Positions 46,901-55,539 of a stretch of DNA of 64,000 nt are shown one piece after another; the stretch's first letter is position 1; each line of letters opens with the position of its first letter. A program made the position numbers and the translations under genes. Under the pieces are notes generated by a model. That model saw only the letters and a list, made by a program, of their open reading frames with translations, did not search any database and was not told the DNA's origin. Source of the stretch: Bartonella sp. HY038 (GTDB taxonomy: Bacteria; Pseudomonadota; Alphaproteobacteria; Rhizobiales; Rhizobiaceae); NCBI RefSeq assembly GCF_014117425.1, contig NZ_CP059725.1, positions 2,981,001 to 3,045,000 of the forward strand, given 5' to 3'.

Positions 46901-47764
46901 CAAGGCAAGGAGGTGAAATCTTTACCCAATGCCAAGGGCGATAATAAGGTTGATAAGGATCTTATAACTGAAGCAAAGAAATTTATAATTGATGCAAAAA
47001 AGGAATTGAAACAAGTTTTCACCTTTCAAACTGCTCGGCTTTTTGAAGATATGTGCTTTGAGCGTCTTTGGTCAACTGCTGATTGGCAAGCCTATATTTA
47101 CGATCACCCAATCATGCGAAACATTGTTTCAAAATTAATTTGGATTGGCATTGATCATGACAAGAACCAAATAAGTTTTCGCCCTTTAGAAGATGGCAGT
47201 TTTACCGATAGTAGCGATAATGCAATATCATTAAACAATATTGAGCACATCAAACTTGCGCATATTACATTGCTTAGAGATTCGCAGGCAAAGGCTTGGC
47301 GCCAGCATCTATCAGATTACGAAGTAAAGCCTTCATTTTTGCAATTACGTGATGACTGGCCAATATTTACGGACGAAATGACCACATTAAACCAAATTGA
47401 TGACCGTAAAGGCTTTATGATTGATAGCTTTAACTTACGAACAATTGCTAATAAATATGGCTATGAGCGTAGCGAGCAAGAAGAGGCTGGGTGGTTTACG
47501 AGCTATCAAAAGCCTTATCGATCAGGTAATTTGGTAGCTAAGATACATTTTACCGGCAACTCCTTGCCTGAAACCAATAGAGTAACTGCTATAACCAGCT
47601 TAAGTTTTCTACATGATGCGGGTATTGGTTTTTATGGTATCTACCCAATAGCGATCAGAGATGTGCCGCCAGTGTTGTTAGTGGAAGCCTTAGCGGATTA
47701 TCACGCCATTGCTGCAAGCGGAACGGGCTTTGATCCTGACTGGCAGAAAAAAACAAGCTTCTAA
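43925..47764 (+). CDS. DUF4132 giant protein, paralogue F
   Basis: 1279 aa, the longest of the array, with GGGGGAA before the ATG. It begins MSLLKSIKGFF, almost the same helix as D, then an Ala/Glu-rich linker. Landmarks: KLCDYIETGNEEILLK (one residue shorter than the others), VLGCFRLGKMI in place of WQPLAYVRL, SPVWWRA, ALDGSVITAPP, the HEAT-like IPTLQTALKSEKSEVARAAYL, and the DUF4132 domain from about residue 944. That domain starts NDCSLEDLIERT, where the Gly-Trp of the other copies is Asp-Cys. The 3' third is nearly identical to that of G at the DNA level, while the N-terminal half is much more diverged, a mosaic pattern. Confidence 0.85.
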   Translation: MSLLKSIKGFFSTNSNAANIEEAADFSKTPKLNLNRNALQRFFNKCDIHNQDVIDKLCDYIETGNEEILLKISPKAAHWNFTPFEKHHLFHTAFNDQSYVLGCFRLGKMIEHLQPNDYNLSHLYGDQASPVWWRASFTYALLESKNKDEQAGNHPHKNYKMTINDLHQLANLGGATIADILDIFVNDLFGDGITNEVKKIENINQWFIDNKLAITSLAKQLNDEQLSQFFTILSCLNLGNDYIDLLIATTMHGAKTARKKALMALITADKDLIEKKLTDVYDEQTPANRILLVIAAIALFNNDAANLLNHWLSVETSAKPKEFIEQQLAFLNTKTSNSEVITQDSCLSYTALDGSVITAPPHNVDDEIQQSQIAFIEDIYYQNFLQAIENYNAYLNNAQILRDQALRGQNDSGFYPYLEDKLNAQAAITQLKNTMNGKIEKAEDLIYAMKLLEKTGFDNTGISNFINNPALTLYQLLALLKVVADDPYFYLVCNLQSSNPLCAALTRKVEEIGDWRIMERIWTQKLNQPSFIEQFLSDGENKKLHYKFFTYCYEKLGENAFSYLIIDNIKTFDEVFGLSPVQAQYNYDINNAFFLLKLLPMPPKRYATAIMLLATGNKIMNIGVVTKNIKMQARRLLTSMQELDPAITKLLQDGQQNVRASAAAWLASRNAKKEIPTLQTALKSEKSEVARAAYLCALEQLGDDVSNFLAPNTLLLDAKRGLAKTRIKSLDWFPLEQLPQAHWKNGDVVDPIILQWWVTLAAKLKQPKGNAMMNLWLDQLKPEDANQFGLFVAQAWFAYDTPTYGLDDAQAYAARLVDLSHTNPQSFASQYPQYGYLLSLHDDEMLFETIVKMQKGGYKNNGADTKGILALTTKVKAAHIATLGANYLKKHSKRAAQAKAILDMLTANATPIALQIILAASNRIKQRSVRDYAKLALEEIADKNDCSLEDLIERTIPTAGLDENGEAELECGNGRIFKLKLNQSGALILLNDQGKEVKSLPNAKGDNKVDKDLITEAKKFIIDAKKELKQVFTFQTARLFEDMCFERLWSTADWQAYIYDHPIMRNIVSKLIWIGIDHDKNQISFRPLEDGSFTDSSDNAISLNNIEHIKLAHITLLRDSQAKAWRQHLSDYEVKPSFLQLRDDWPIFTDEMTTLNQIDDRKGFMIDSFNLRTIANKYGYERSEQEEAGWFTSYQKPYRSGNLVAKIHFTGNSLPETNRVTAITSLSFLHDAGIGFYGIYPIAIRDVPPVLLVEALADYHAIAASGTGFDPDWQKKTSF

Positions 47765-47817
47765 ATAAACTTTGCCTATATTTTATTTAGTATGCATTTA
47801 ATCAATGTGGGGTTGAT

Positions 47818-50800
47818 ATGAGCAATAATCAATATGAGATAAAAATTAGACGCCAGCATATGATGCGTTATTTTAAAGCGTTAAACATTTTAAACAAAAA
47901 ACTCATCTTAGAGTTTTGTGATTATATTGAAACTGGAAAAAATGAAGAACAAATCATAACACTAGCACAACAAAACCAATTGGATTTTATTGAATTTTTT
48001 GATGGCCGTCGCCCACTTCTATCAGCTTTGGGATATAAATGGCAGCCCTTAGCTTATGTTAGATTGGCAAAAATTTTAGCAAATTTAACATCAGAACAAA
48101 ATGCGTTTTATGCTCTATGTGGCACAACAGACTCGCCATTTTTTTGGCGTTACACTATCAATCTTGCCCTGCTTTTGTGCAGTCGTCACTCTAGTTATGT
48201 TATTGACCAATGCCATGAAAATTATTTCCTAACTGCTCCGCGATTTCTTGAATTAGCCCAGTTAAGTGGTGTTTCATCTGCCGATATTCTCGATATCCTC
48301 TTAACCCAATATTATTGCTATGGCTTTGAAAATTTAACTTACGCATTTACGGGTATCGAACAATGGTTTCATGATCAAAGGCATGTGTTAGCACCGCTGA
48401 TAAGCCAAGCTAATCCTGAAAAATTATCCCAATTTTTAAATATCGCCCGCCAACTTCATCTTGCTGATGACTATTTAGATATTTTAATCCATGAAACAAT
48501 GAATGGTGCTAAAAAAAATCGTAATATTGCGATTTTAGCGCTTGCTAGCGCCAATAAAACTTTAATTAAGGACAAGTTACTATTATTATATCCAACACAA
48601 TCGAGCACCAAACGCATTCTTTTAATCATGGCAACAATTGCCATTTTCGAATATCGAGCAATTGAAATATTAAAGCTTTGGCTTAATGATGAACACAGCA
48701 CCAAGCCCAAATCTACCCTTGAACAACAGCTTTCCTTTTTAAATATCAATAATACTACGGAAGATGAGCAAGCTATCAACGGTCAATTGTCCTATAAAGC
48801 CCTTGATGGAACGAAGATATCAGCCCTACCTTGTGCCTTTGACAATATAGAAAAACAACGCGACTTTAGCAAAATTGATAAGAAATATTATCAAGACTTT
48901 GCTGAGGTAATTAACAACTACAATAAAACTACCAGTTACGTCATAGACTGCGATAAATATCTCAGCGAATTTGAGCATATTATGAATGGTGGTGATTTTG
49001 AAGGCCAGCCACTGAGTTATCTTATCAGCATATTATTACGAGATCGCCAAGGCCGCAAAGCGTTGGAGCAATGCATTTGTGATCCTTCTTTATCCTTGTT
49101 TCAGATTTTAATATTCTGGAAAAGTACAATTTCCAATTTTCCTAATTATTTTTTTTCCACCCGTATTGAACACAAAATAATCAATAAGGCGCTGATAAGT
49201 AAAATAAAAGAAATTGGTGACTGGCGCGCTTTTGATCGTATCATCGTGCAACAATGGCAATCCCCCACCATTATCGAAATATGTTTAGCCAATAAATATA
49301 GTAAACAGCAATATTTTAATCAATTGCAGGACTATATCCAAAAAACTAGCAAAGATGCATTTTGGCCAATGATAATGGATAATGCTGCGCTTTTAGACCA
49401 GGCCTTAGGGCTAGCCCCAATACAAGACCAAAAGCAGTATTTTGTTGAAAATGCGCTTCTTCTATTAAAAATGCTACCACAAATTCCCATGCGTTATGCA
49501 ACCGTATTAACGATGATCGCAACTGGGCAAGGTGTAAGCAATTCGGTCATTAAAAAACCAACAAAATTGCTATCACGTGAATTGCTTAATGGTATGCCAA
49601 AACTTAATCTGGCAATAGCAAAATTATTACAAGATGGGCAACAAAATGTGCGCGCAAGTGCTGCTGCTTGGCTTGCAAGTCGCGATGCTAAGAGCGAAAT
49701 TCCAGCATTAAAAGCCTTTCTAAAGAAAGAAAAGCATGAGATTGTACGTGCAGCGTTTCTAAGCGCCCTTGAGCAATTAAAGGTTGATATTTCAAATTTT
49801 CTTGCGCCTAAAATATTATTACTTGAGGCAAATAACGGCTTAGCCAAAACAAAAATTAAAACTCTTGAATGGTTTCCATTTGACCAAATTCCACAAGCCC
49901 ATTGGAAAAATGGTGATATAGTTGACCCAATAATTTTGCAATGGTGGGTAACATTAGCAGCAAAATTAAAGCAGCCAAAGGGCAATGCCATGATGGATCT
50001 TTGGCTAGATCAACTAAAGCCAGAGGATGCGAACCAATTTGGACTATTTATAGCACAAGCTTGGTTTGCTTATGATACACCGACATATGGTGGTGATGAA
50101 GCCAATATTTTAGCGGCTGAAATTATAAAAATGCGTCAAATGCATATAACTATTTTCGCCAATCATTACACACATTATAATCGCTTTTCTTACTTATCTG
50201 ATGATTTGCTGTTTGAAAAAATTCGTCAAACGGAAAAAGGCAATTATAAAAATAGTGGTGCTGATGCTAAGGGTATTCTAGCGCTGACAACAAGAGTTAA
50301 AGGCACTGATATTGCTAATTTAGGTGCAAATTATCTTAAAAAGCATAGCAAGCGTGTTTCCCAAGCTAAAGCGATTATCGATATATTGGTAAAAAATCGC
50401 TCGCCTGCCGCCATTCAAGTTGTTGTAAATACGGCTAATCGCACCAAGCAACAAAGTGTTCAAGATTATGCCAAACAAGCAGCAGAAGAGATCGCTGATA
50501 AAAATGGTTGGACGCTTGAAGAGCTAGCCGAGCGCACCATTCCAACCGCAGGGCTTGATGAAAATGGCGAGGCGGAGCTTGAATGTGGAAATGGGCGAAT
50601 TTTTAAACTAAAGCTTAACCAAAGCGGTGCTCTTATCTTGTTAAACGATGAAGGCAAGGAGGTGAAATCTTTACCCAATGCCAAGGGCGATAATAAGGAT
50701 GATATAGATCTTATAACCGAAGCAAAGAAATTTATAATCGATGCAAAAAAGGAATTGAAACAAGTTTTCACCTTTCAAACTGCCCGGCTTTTTGAAGCTA

Positions 50801-51516
50801 TGTGCTTTGAGCGTCTTTGGTCAACTGCTGATTGGCAAACCTATATTTTCAATCATCCTATCATGAGGCATATTGTTACAAAACTGATTTGGATCGGCGT
50901 AAATCAGGAAAGAAAGCAGCAAATCATATTTCGCCCACTTGATGATGGCAGTTTTACGGGCGTTAATGATGCTGAAATAACATTAACAGATTTTACAGCA
51001 ATTAAACTTGCTCATGCTAATCTGGTAGGTGAGCAGGAAGCTGCAGCTTGGCGCAAACATTTATCAGATTATGAAATAAAACCTGCTTTTAAACAACTAC
51101 GCGTCGACTTACCGATAATCCCTGATGAACTGGAAGAGCTTAACGAAATTGATGATCGCAAAGGCTATATGATTGATAGCATTCAACTACAAAAAGCTGC
51201 ATATAGCTATGGTTACGAACGCGGTACCATTGAGGAATATGGGTACTTTTACAGTTATCGGCGGCGTTATCCTAGCGTTAATCTGGTTGCCCAGATTTAT
51301 TTTACTGGCAGCCCACTACCTGAAACCAATATGCCCACCGCTATCACACATTTGAGTTTTGCCGATGGCTCGGGTAATGATTATCATACCGCAGAGGTAA
51401 TTGCGTTAAAAGACGTGCCACCAGTCTTATTAGTTGAAACTCTAGCCGATTATCACGCCATTGCTGCAAGCGGAACGGGCTTTGATCCTGACTGGCAGAA
51501 AAAAACAAGCTTCTAA
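47818..51516 (+). CDS. DUF4132 giant protein, paralogue G
   Basis: 1232 aa, the shortest and last copy, starting 53 bp after F with GGGG before the ATG. The N-terminus (MSNNQYEIKIRRQHMMRY) lacks the MSL helix. Landmarks: EFCDYIETGKNEEQI, WQPLAYVRLAKIL, a PFFWRY variant of DWWRY, ALDGTKISALP, the HEAT-like IPALKAFLKKEKHEIVRAAFL, and the DUF4132 domain from about residue 895 (NGWTLEELAERTIPTAGL). Parts of the N-terminal half (ETM-x-AK, YPTQSS) are closest to paralogue A, while the C-terminal third is almost that of F. It therefore looks like a chimera made by recombination between copies. A small orphan gene follows 22 bp later. Confidence 0.85.
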   Translation: MSNNQYEIKIRRQHMMRYFKALNILNKKLILEFCDYIETGKNEEQIITLAQQNQLDFIEFFDGRRPLLSALGYKWQPLAYVRLAKILANLTSEQNAFYALCGTTDSPFFWRYTINLALLLCSRHSSYVIDQCHENYFLTAPRFLELAQLSGVSSADILDILLTQYYCYGFENLTYAFTGIEQWFHDQRHVLAPLISQANPEKLSQFLNIARQLHLADDYLDILIHETMNGAKKNRNIAILALASANKTLIKDKLLLLYPTQSSTKRILLIMATIAIFEYRAIEILKLWLNDEHSTKPKSTLEQQLSFLNINNTTEDEQAINGQLSYKALDGTKISALPCAFDNIEKQRDFSKIDKKYYQDFAEVINNYNKTTSYVIDCDKYLSEFEHIMNGGDFEGQPLSYLISILLRDRQGRKALEQCICDPSLSLFQILIFWKSTISNFPNYFFSTRIEHKIINKALISKIKEIGDWRAFDRIIVQQWQSPTIIEICLANKYSKQQYFNQLQDYIQKTSKDAFWPMIMDNAALLDQALGLAPIQDQKQYFVENALLLLKMLPQIPMRYATVLTMIATGQGVSNSVIKKPTKLLSRELLNGMPKLNLAIAKLLQDGQQNVRASAAAWLASRDAKSEIPALKAFLKKEKHEIVRAAFLSALEQLKVDISNFLAPKILLLEANNGLAKTKIKTLEWFPFDQIPQAHWKNGDIVDPIILQWWVTLAAKLKQPKGNAMMDLWLDQLKPEDANQFGLFIAQAWFAYDTPTYGGDEANILAAEIIKMRQMHITIFANHYTHYNRFSYLSDDLLFEKIRQTEKGNYKNSGADAKGILALTTRVKGTDIANLGANYLKKHSKRVSQAKAIIDILVKNRSPAAIQVVVNTANRTKQQSVQDYAKQAAEEIADKNGWTLEELAERTIPTAGLDENGEAELECGNGRIFKLKLNQSGALILLNDEGKEVKSLPNAKGDNKDDIDLITEAKKFIIDAKKELKQVFTFQTARLFEAMCFERLWSTADWQTYIFNHPIMRHIVTKLIWIGVNQERKQQIIFRPLDDGSFTGVNDAEITLTDFTAIKLAHANLVGEQEAAAWRKHLSDYEIKPAFKQLRVDLPIIPDELEELNEIDDRKGYMIDSIQLQKAAYSYGYERGTIEEYGYFYSYRRRYPSVNLVAQIYFTGSPLPETNMPTAITHLSFADGSGNDYHTAEVIALKDVPPVLLVETLADYHAIAASGTGFDPDWQKKTSF

Positions 51517-51538
51517 ATTAAAACAGCAAAGTTGAACC

Positions 51539-51964
51539 ATGTGGAACTATATAGCCGATATTGAAAACTTAAAGAAGTTTCGAAGTGAAATTGATGATGA
51601 AACATTTCAATACATAACAGATCTTTGGTTTTATGACCCCGATAGCCATACATCTTTACACGATGCATGGCTGGTATCGTTAAATATAAACTATGGCAAA
51701 ACAAAAGATCTGTTGCAACGAAAGTTTGAACCCGTCAATCTGCAACTATCCCTTTTAGGAGCCTATCATGACCAAATCATTGATATCTTCTATGAAGATG
51801 TTTTACAATATAAAATAGAAGGTAATGGTGATTTATCGGACTTGTTAACCCATAAATTCGCTTGGCATGACGATCACCTTTGCCACGAACTTTGCTTTGC
51901 AATGGGCAAACTTGTCATTGAATTTAAAAATGTAAAATTTAAAGTTTCAAGCATAGAAGAATGA
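51539..51964 (+). CDS. Hypothetical 141-aa acidic protein at the end of the DUF4132 array
   Basis: Small cytoplasmic protein, not recognised. It has conserved-looking phrases HDAWLVSL, LLGAYHDQIIDIFYEDV, FAWHDDHLCHELCFAMG and VIEFKNVKFKV, with many aromatic and acidic residues. This composition is common in small immunity-type or adaptor proteins found next to polymorphic toxins, but this is only an impression. It starts 22 bp after paralogue G on the same strand with only a poor ribosome-binding site, so it is probably read from the array transcript. It could equally belong to the type VI module that lies beyond it in the opposite direction. Confidence 0.6.
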   Translation: MWNYIADIENLKKFRSEIDDETFQYITDLWFYDPDSHTSLHDAWLVSLNINYGKTKDLLQRKFEPVNLQLSLLGAYHDQIIDIFYEDVLQYKIEGNGDLSDLLTHKFAWHDDHLCHELCFAMGKLVIEFKNVKFKVSSIEE

Positions 51965-52647
51965 GCATCGCTCGCAGCCAAAATAATAAAGACCATTATT
52001 AGCACCTTACATCATAGATTAACATCAACACCCCTCACACCATCATACAAATTCCAATCTTATCGCTATATGAGTTTTATGATTGGGAACCTTTTCCAAG
52101 TCGTATAAACGGGTTATATTTGCAACGGTATCCCATATGACTAACAATTTGATTTAGAGGCAGTGGTTGATAATTTATTCTCATCCTATGACATAGGTGT
52201 AGGCAATGCTAAACAGGACGTATAAATTTGCTCTAGGGCTATAATAAATTCCTACTTTGCCGATAGATAGATTTAATTGACTGCGTGGGGCAAGCATAGA
52301 TTGTGACGATAATTGCATGTAAAGGTCGTCTTATATCTCGCTTAATTCTAGTTGTACAAATTGCGTTTCGCCATAGTTACATTTTGCCATTCAGCGCCAG
52401 ATCAAGGCGGAAGATTGTAGCGGAAATGGATATATAGCAAAATGCATTATTCCTGCCAAATGTGCTTGATATACAATGAAAGTAAACTGCTTAAACAAAT
52501 AATTTCACCCAAGTGAAAAGATCGTTTAGAAACATAAACACAATGTAAATGTTGAGCACCATTAAGAAAAATATTAAATCCTCTAGATAAACTGAAATAT
52601 CTATATTCGTACAGCTTATCTAAAAATCAAGAATTTGTTTTTATATT
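51965..52647. other. Gene-free region between the array and the type VI module
   Basis: About 680 bp without a convincing ORF. Between roughly 52240 and 52460, minus-strand fragments such as FAIYPFPLQSSALIWR weakly recall the C-terminal end of an IS transposase, interrupted by stops. If so it is a decayed insertion sequence. No inverted-repeat ends are visible. Confidence 0.4.
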
Positions 52648-53481
52648 TTAAATAAACTTTCCATCCCATCCTTCAGGACGCCAATTTGGGTCATCATACC
52701 AATTTCTTAATTGCATATCTAACTCAGGGCCACCACGACGAATTCTAGAGAGTAGACTCAATTCCGCACGAAGTGGCGAAGGAATTTGACCTTTTAATTT
52801 TAACATATAAACTGTTTCATTGGCATTAATCCCCGTAACAATTGCCGCTGCTGGTGGCAATGTAGAAGCAACGGATACTTTTGATGAGAGAATATTAATT
52901 TCACAATCATAATAGGTGTTTTCACGAATGCCCTGAATAGGGCATCGCCATATTGAATGTGTTGCACTATAAAAGCTTGTTTCTGCCAAAACACTTTCGG
53001 TCAATTTACGTGTGTTGATATAAACAGGTTCTGAACCTGCTGTTGAAAACCGTGCAGCACATTCATTTGCTATAGCCAAAGCTTCATTAAAATCGAGATT
53101 TTTAACTGGAAGATAAATTAGAAAACTTGTAATATACCCTGCTATTGTATCCAAATTTACTTCCCGTGCTTCTGGGAGATAAAGTGCTTTTCCATTTACA
53201 AGTTTTGGAGAATAGGTCATCTTTTTTCCGTCTTTATTCCGCATAGGAAAAGAAAATCCACTTCTATAATCCGGAAGATCCATTCCATCCCTGCTATTAA
53301 TTAAGAAAGGCTCTGGATTAATATTGTTTGAGATAAAAAAATCGCGAAATTTTTGGAGAATTTGAATTTTTAAATCCATGTTAACAAGCTCCTTATAAGT
53401 CGACAATTTGAAGCCGGCATAGCCAACGGCAGCTAGGCCGACACTACTGCATATAAATTTTCTTCTGTTTGAAAAAAGCAT
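52648..53481 (-). CDS. Membrane-anchored or exported protein, candidate immunity partner of the type VI effector
   Basis: 277-aa protein, not recognised by family. Residues 1-28 hold a basic start (NRRKF) and a hydrophobic stretch (ICSSVGLAAVGYAGF) with a Tat-like double Arg, so it is likely exported or anchored with its bulk in the periplasm. The mature part is a mixed alpha/beta sequence ending in NWYDDPNWRPEGWDG. It begins 7 nt after the upstream effector candidate, with AAGG before the ATG, and is the last gene of the vgrG-PAAR-adaptor-effector unit. That position and the export signal fit a periplasmic immunity protein, which is inference from context only. Confidence 0.55.
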   Translation of the reverse strand: MLFSNRRKFICSSVGLAAVGYAGFKLSTYKELVNMDLKIQILQKFRDFFISNNINPEPFLINSRDGMDLPDYRSGFSFPMRNKDGKKMTYSPKLVNGKALYLPEAREVNLDTIAGYITSFLIYLPVKNLDFNEALAIANECAARFSTAGSEPVYINTRKLTESVLAETSFYSATHSIWRCPIQGIRENTYYDCEINILSSKVSVASTLPPAAAIVTGINANETVYMLKLKGQIPSPLRAELSLLSRIRRGGPELDMQLRNWYDDPNWRPEGWDGKFI

Positions 53482-53487
53482 TGGTAT

Positions 53488-54383
53488 TTACCTTAGTAAG
53501 CCATTCCAAGCATTCATGAGATCCCAAAAATATTGTATCCTATCGTTATAATCGGTCAAATTGCCGTTAAATGTTACAGGTTTTTTATTAGAGTTGCATT
53601 CTATTGTAACAGGTATATGCTTTTTCTGTGTCATAAACCCTCCAGTTCTTATCGTTCTAAATGCCCAAGGGTTTTCATCATAATAACGCTGATTAATTTC
53701 TTTTTGTTCATACCCAATGATAAAATCTGCGGCATTTCTAAAGTCACCGTCTCTCATTTTTTCTATAGCAGGTTTTAAATCGATATAAGTCTTATATTGC
53801 TCATCACCCGTTTCTTCTAGTTTTTTAATACATTCCAAATAACGATCATATCCGCATTTTGAAAGTATGAGCATCGGTGGATACATTTTTTAAAAATACC
53901 TAAATTTGCCTCATCTAACAGATCCTGCATCCATTTTGTCGATATTTTTGACGCAAATACCCCTTCAGAATATGCCATCATGCAGCCAAGTTGAAATGAA
54001 ACAATAGCAGCCATACCCGACCAATAATTAGGTGATGCGAAACGACCTCCTGAAGGCGGGCTAGGTAAAATACGACTATCACCATATATACCTGCCTCAT
54101 ATAAATTAGCATAATGGTTGTTGATAGTGCTATTTCGCTTCCTAGGATTACTAATCGTTTCAGCATTTTTTACAGCACGATTAGCCTCCTTAAAAATATC
54201 TTCGCAAGAATGTCTGCATGTAATCACATGCCCCATATTTATTTCTAACTCACTGGGAGTATTAGAGGTTGCAGTTCCTGGGTGAAGTTCGCGTGGGAAA
54301 AGAGGACCTGAACCTCCACGCCCTGGAGTATAATCCTCATCATCTTCATGTCTGTATATTATAATAGGATAATCGGAACTCAT
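53488..54383 (-). pseudogene. Candidate type VI effector, split by a one-base frameshift
   Basis: Two overlapping frames, 54383 to about 53890 and 53886 to 53488, join into one protein of about 298 aa if one A is added to the A6 run at 53886-53891 (coding strand). The joined sequence begins MSSDYPIIIYRHEDDED and has an internal TINNHYANLYEAG, then YWSGMAAIVSFQLGCMMAY, MYPPMLILSKCGYDRYLECI and FIIGYEQKEINQRYY. Similar combinations (INxxYAxLY, SGxAAxxSxQxGC) occur, as far as I remember, in proteins encoded beside VgrG/PAAR genes, but I cannot name the family or an activity. The start overlaps the DUF4123 gene stop by 4 nt. The frameshift may be an assembly error, a true mutation or a slippage site. 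Confidence 0.55.
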
Positions 54384-55537
54384 TCAATGTCTCCTTTTGA
54401 TAAAGGATAACGCAAACGTAGTTTTAATAGTTTATCACCAACAAATATATCTTTTGCTCGAATAAGAAAATTGGCTTCAACATCAGCGATAATATCCTTT
54501 TCATATAAAATATGCATCGCAATATATTGGTATAAGTAATTACTTTCTTTAAACCCGTAAACATGATAACCTGAGTAACTATAATCATGTACCTTTTGAA
54601 AAAGCTCTTTCTCATTAGTTGATTTTAATGTTTCTGTATATTCCTGTTTTAATTTTTGAGAAAATATTTGGTTAATGGCTTCAAATCTTTTTTTTCCATT
54701 GCCTCCATATCATTAATGGAAAGGAAAAGTGGAATATTGCTATTTGCAGAATCAACATTAGGAGAATTTTTCATCCTCATAATTTCTTGTCCCCAAGGAT
54801 AACTTGGACAAAAACACACTTCTTGAAACCCTCCAATAAAGCGTTTTTTTTGATTGGTTCTAATGAAGGTAACATTTGGGCTAATACATTAGCATCTGAA
54901 TGTCTGAATAGGACAAAATCGAGATATTCTTGATTAAAATTCCCATAAACTGTAGGCGCTGATTTAGCTAACTCTTTTACCAATGAACGCCTTATAAATT
55001 TCTTAGGTATCCAGATGCGATTTAAACGTCGCAAATGATCATATAATTTATCCCACGTTGCGGATTGATCACCAATCCAAATAACAATACCCGTTAGCTC
55101 TGGTAATATATTTAAAAAATTCATAGCTTGCTGATAAGCTGAATTAATATCATAAAAATTTTCAACTTGAAGGAGGCCGCCACCATTTGGATCTCCTCGT
55201 TTTATTGCCTCATCCATATGTGATGCAAGAATCAAAGCTTTTTCTTCGAGTGATATATCTGCTTCTAATTTTAATAAAATATTCTCATCGAGATTTGCTA
55301 TCCCAAAGAGCGGCATGTATGGTGTTACAATCCAAGGACCACCAATAACTACACTAAGATTTCCGTTGTTTTTATAGAGTGGGCGATGTGCAATATTATA
55401 TTTAGTTAATTGCTCTGGGAGGGATGGAAAACACGAGCCATCTATAGAAAAAAAACACGTGTATTCTCATCGTTTAAGGCAGAATGTACATATGATTTTA
55501 ATTCTTCTAATATGGAATTACCTACCGCTTCCATCAT
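54380..55537 (-). pseudogene. DUF4123-type T6SS effector adaptor, three homopolymer frameshifts
   Basis: The region encodes one protein of about 386 aa if one base is added to each of three eight-base A runs on the coding strand: 55448-55455, 54844-54851 and 54689-54696. The joined protein starts MMEAVGNSILEELKSYV, continues through FFSIDGSCFPSLPEQL, VVIGGPWIVTPYMPLFGI, GIVIWIGDQSATWDKLY and FVLFRHSDANVL, and ends with a variable segment before the stop at 54380. The IDG..FP..., GGPW.V... and FRH(Y/S)D pattern fits DUF4123 adaptors, which load effectors onto VgrG/PAAR. It begins 3 nt after the PAAR stop and ends in a 4-nt overlap with the effector candidate. Only the middle fragment (55316-54777) is a long single frame. 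Confidence 0.7.
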
Positions 55538-55539
55538 CA

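Noticed and set aside
52240..52460. IS5-like transposase remnant
   Set aside because: The similarity rests on a few short phrases with stops between them, and there are no inverted repeats. It was mentioned only as a possibility under the gene-free region.
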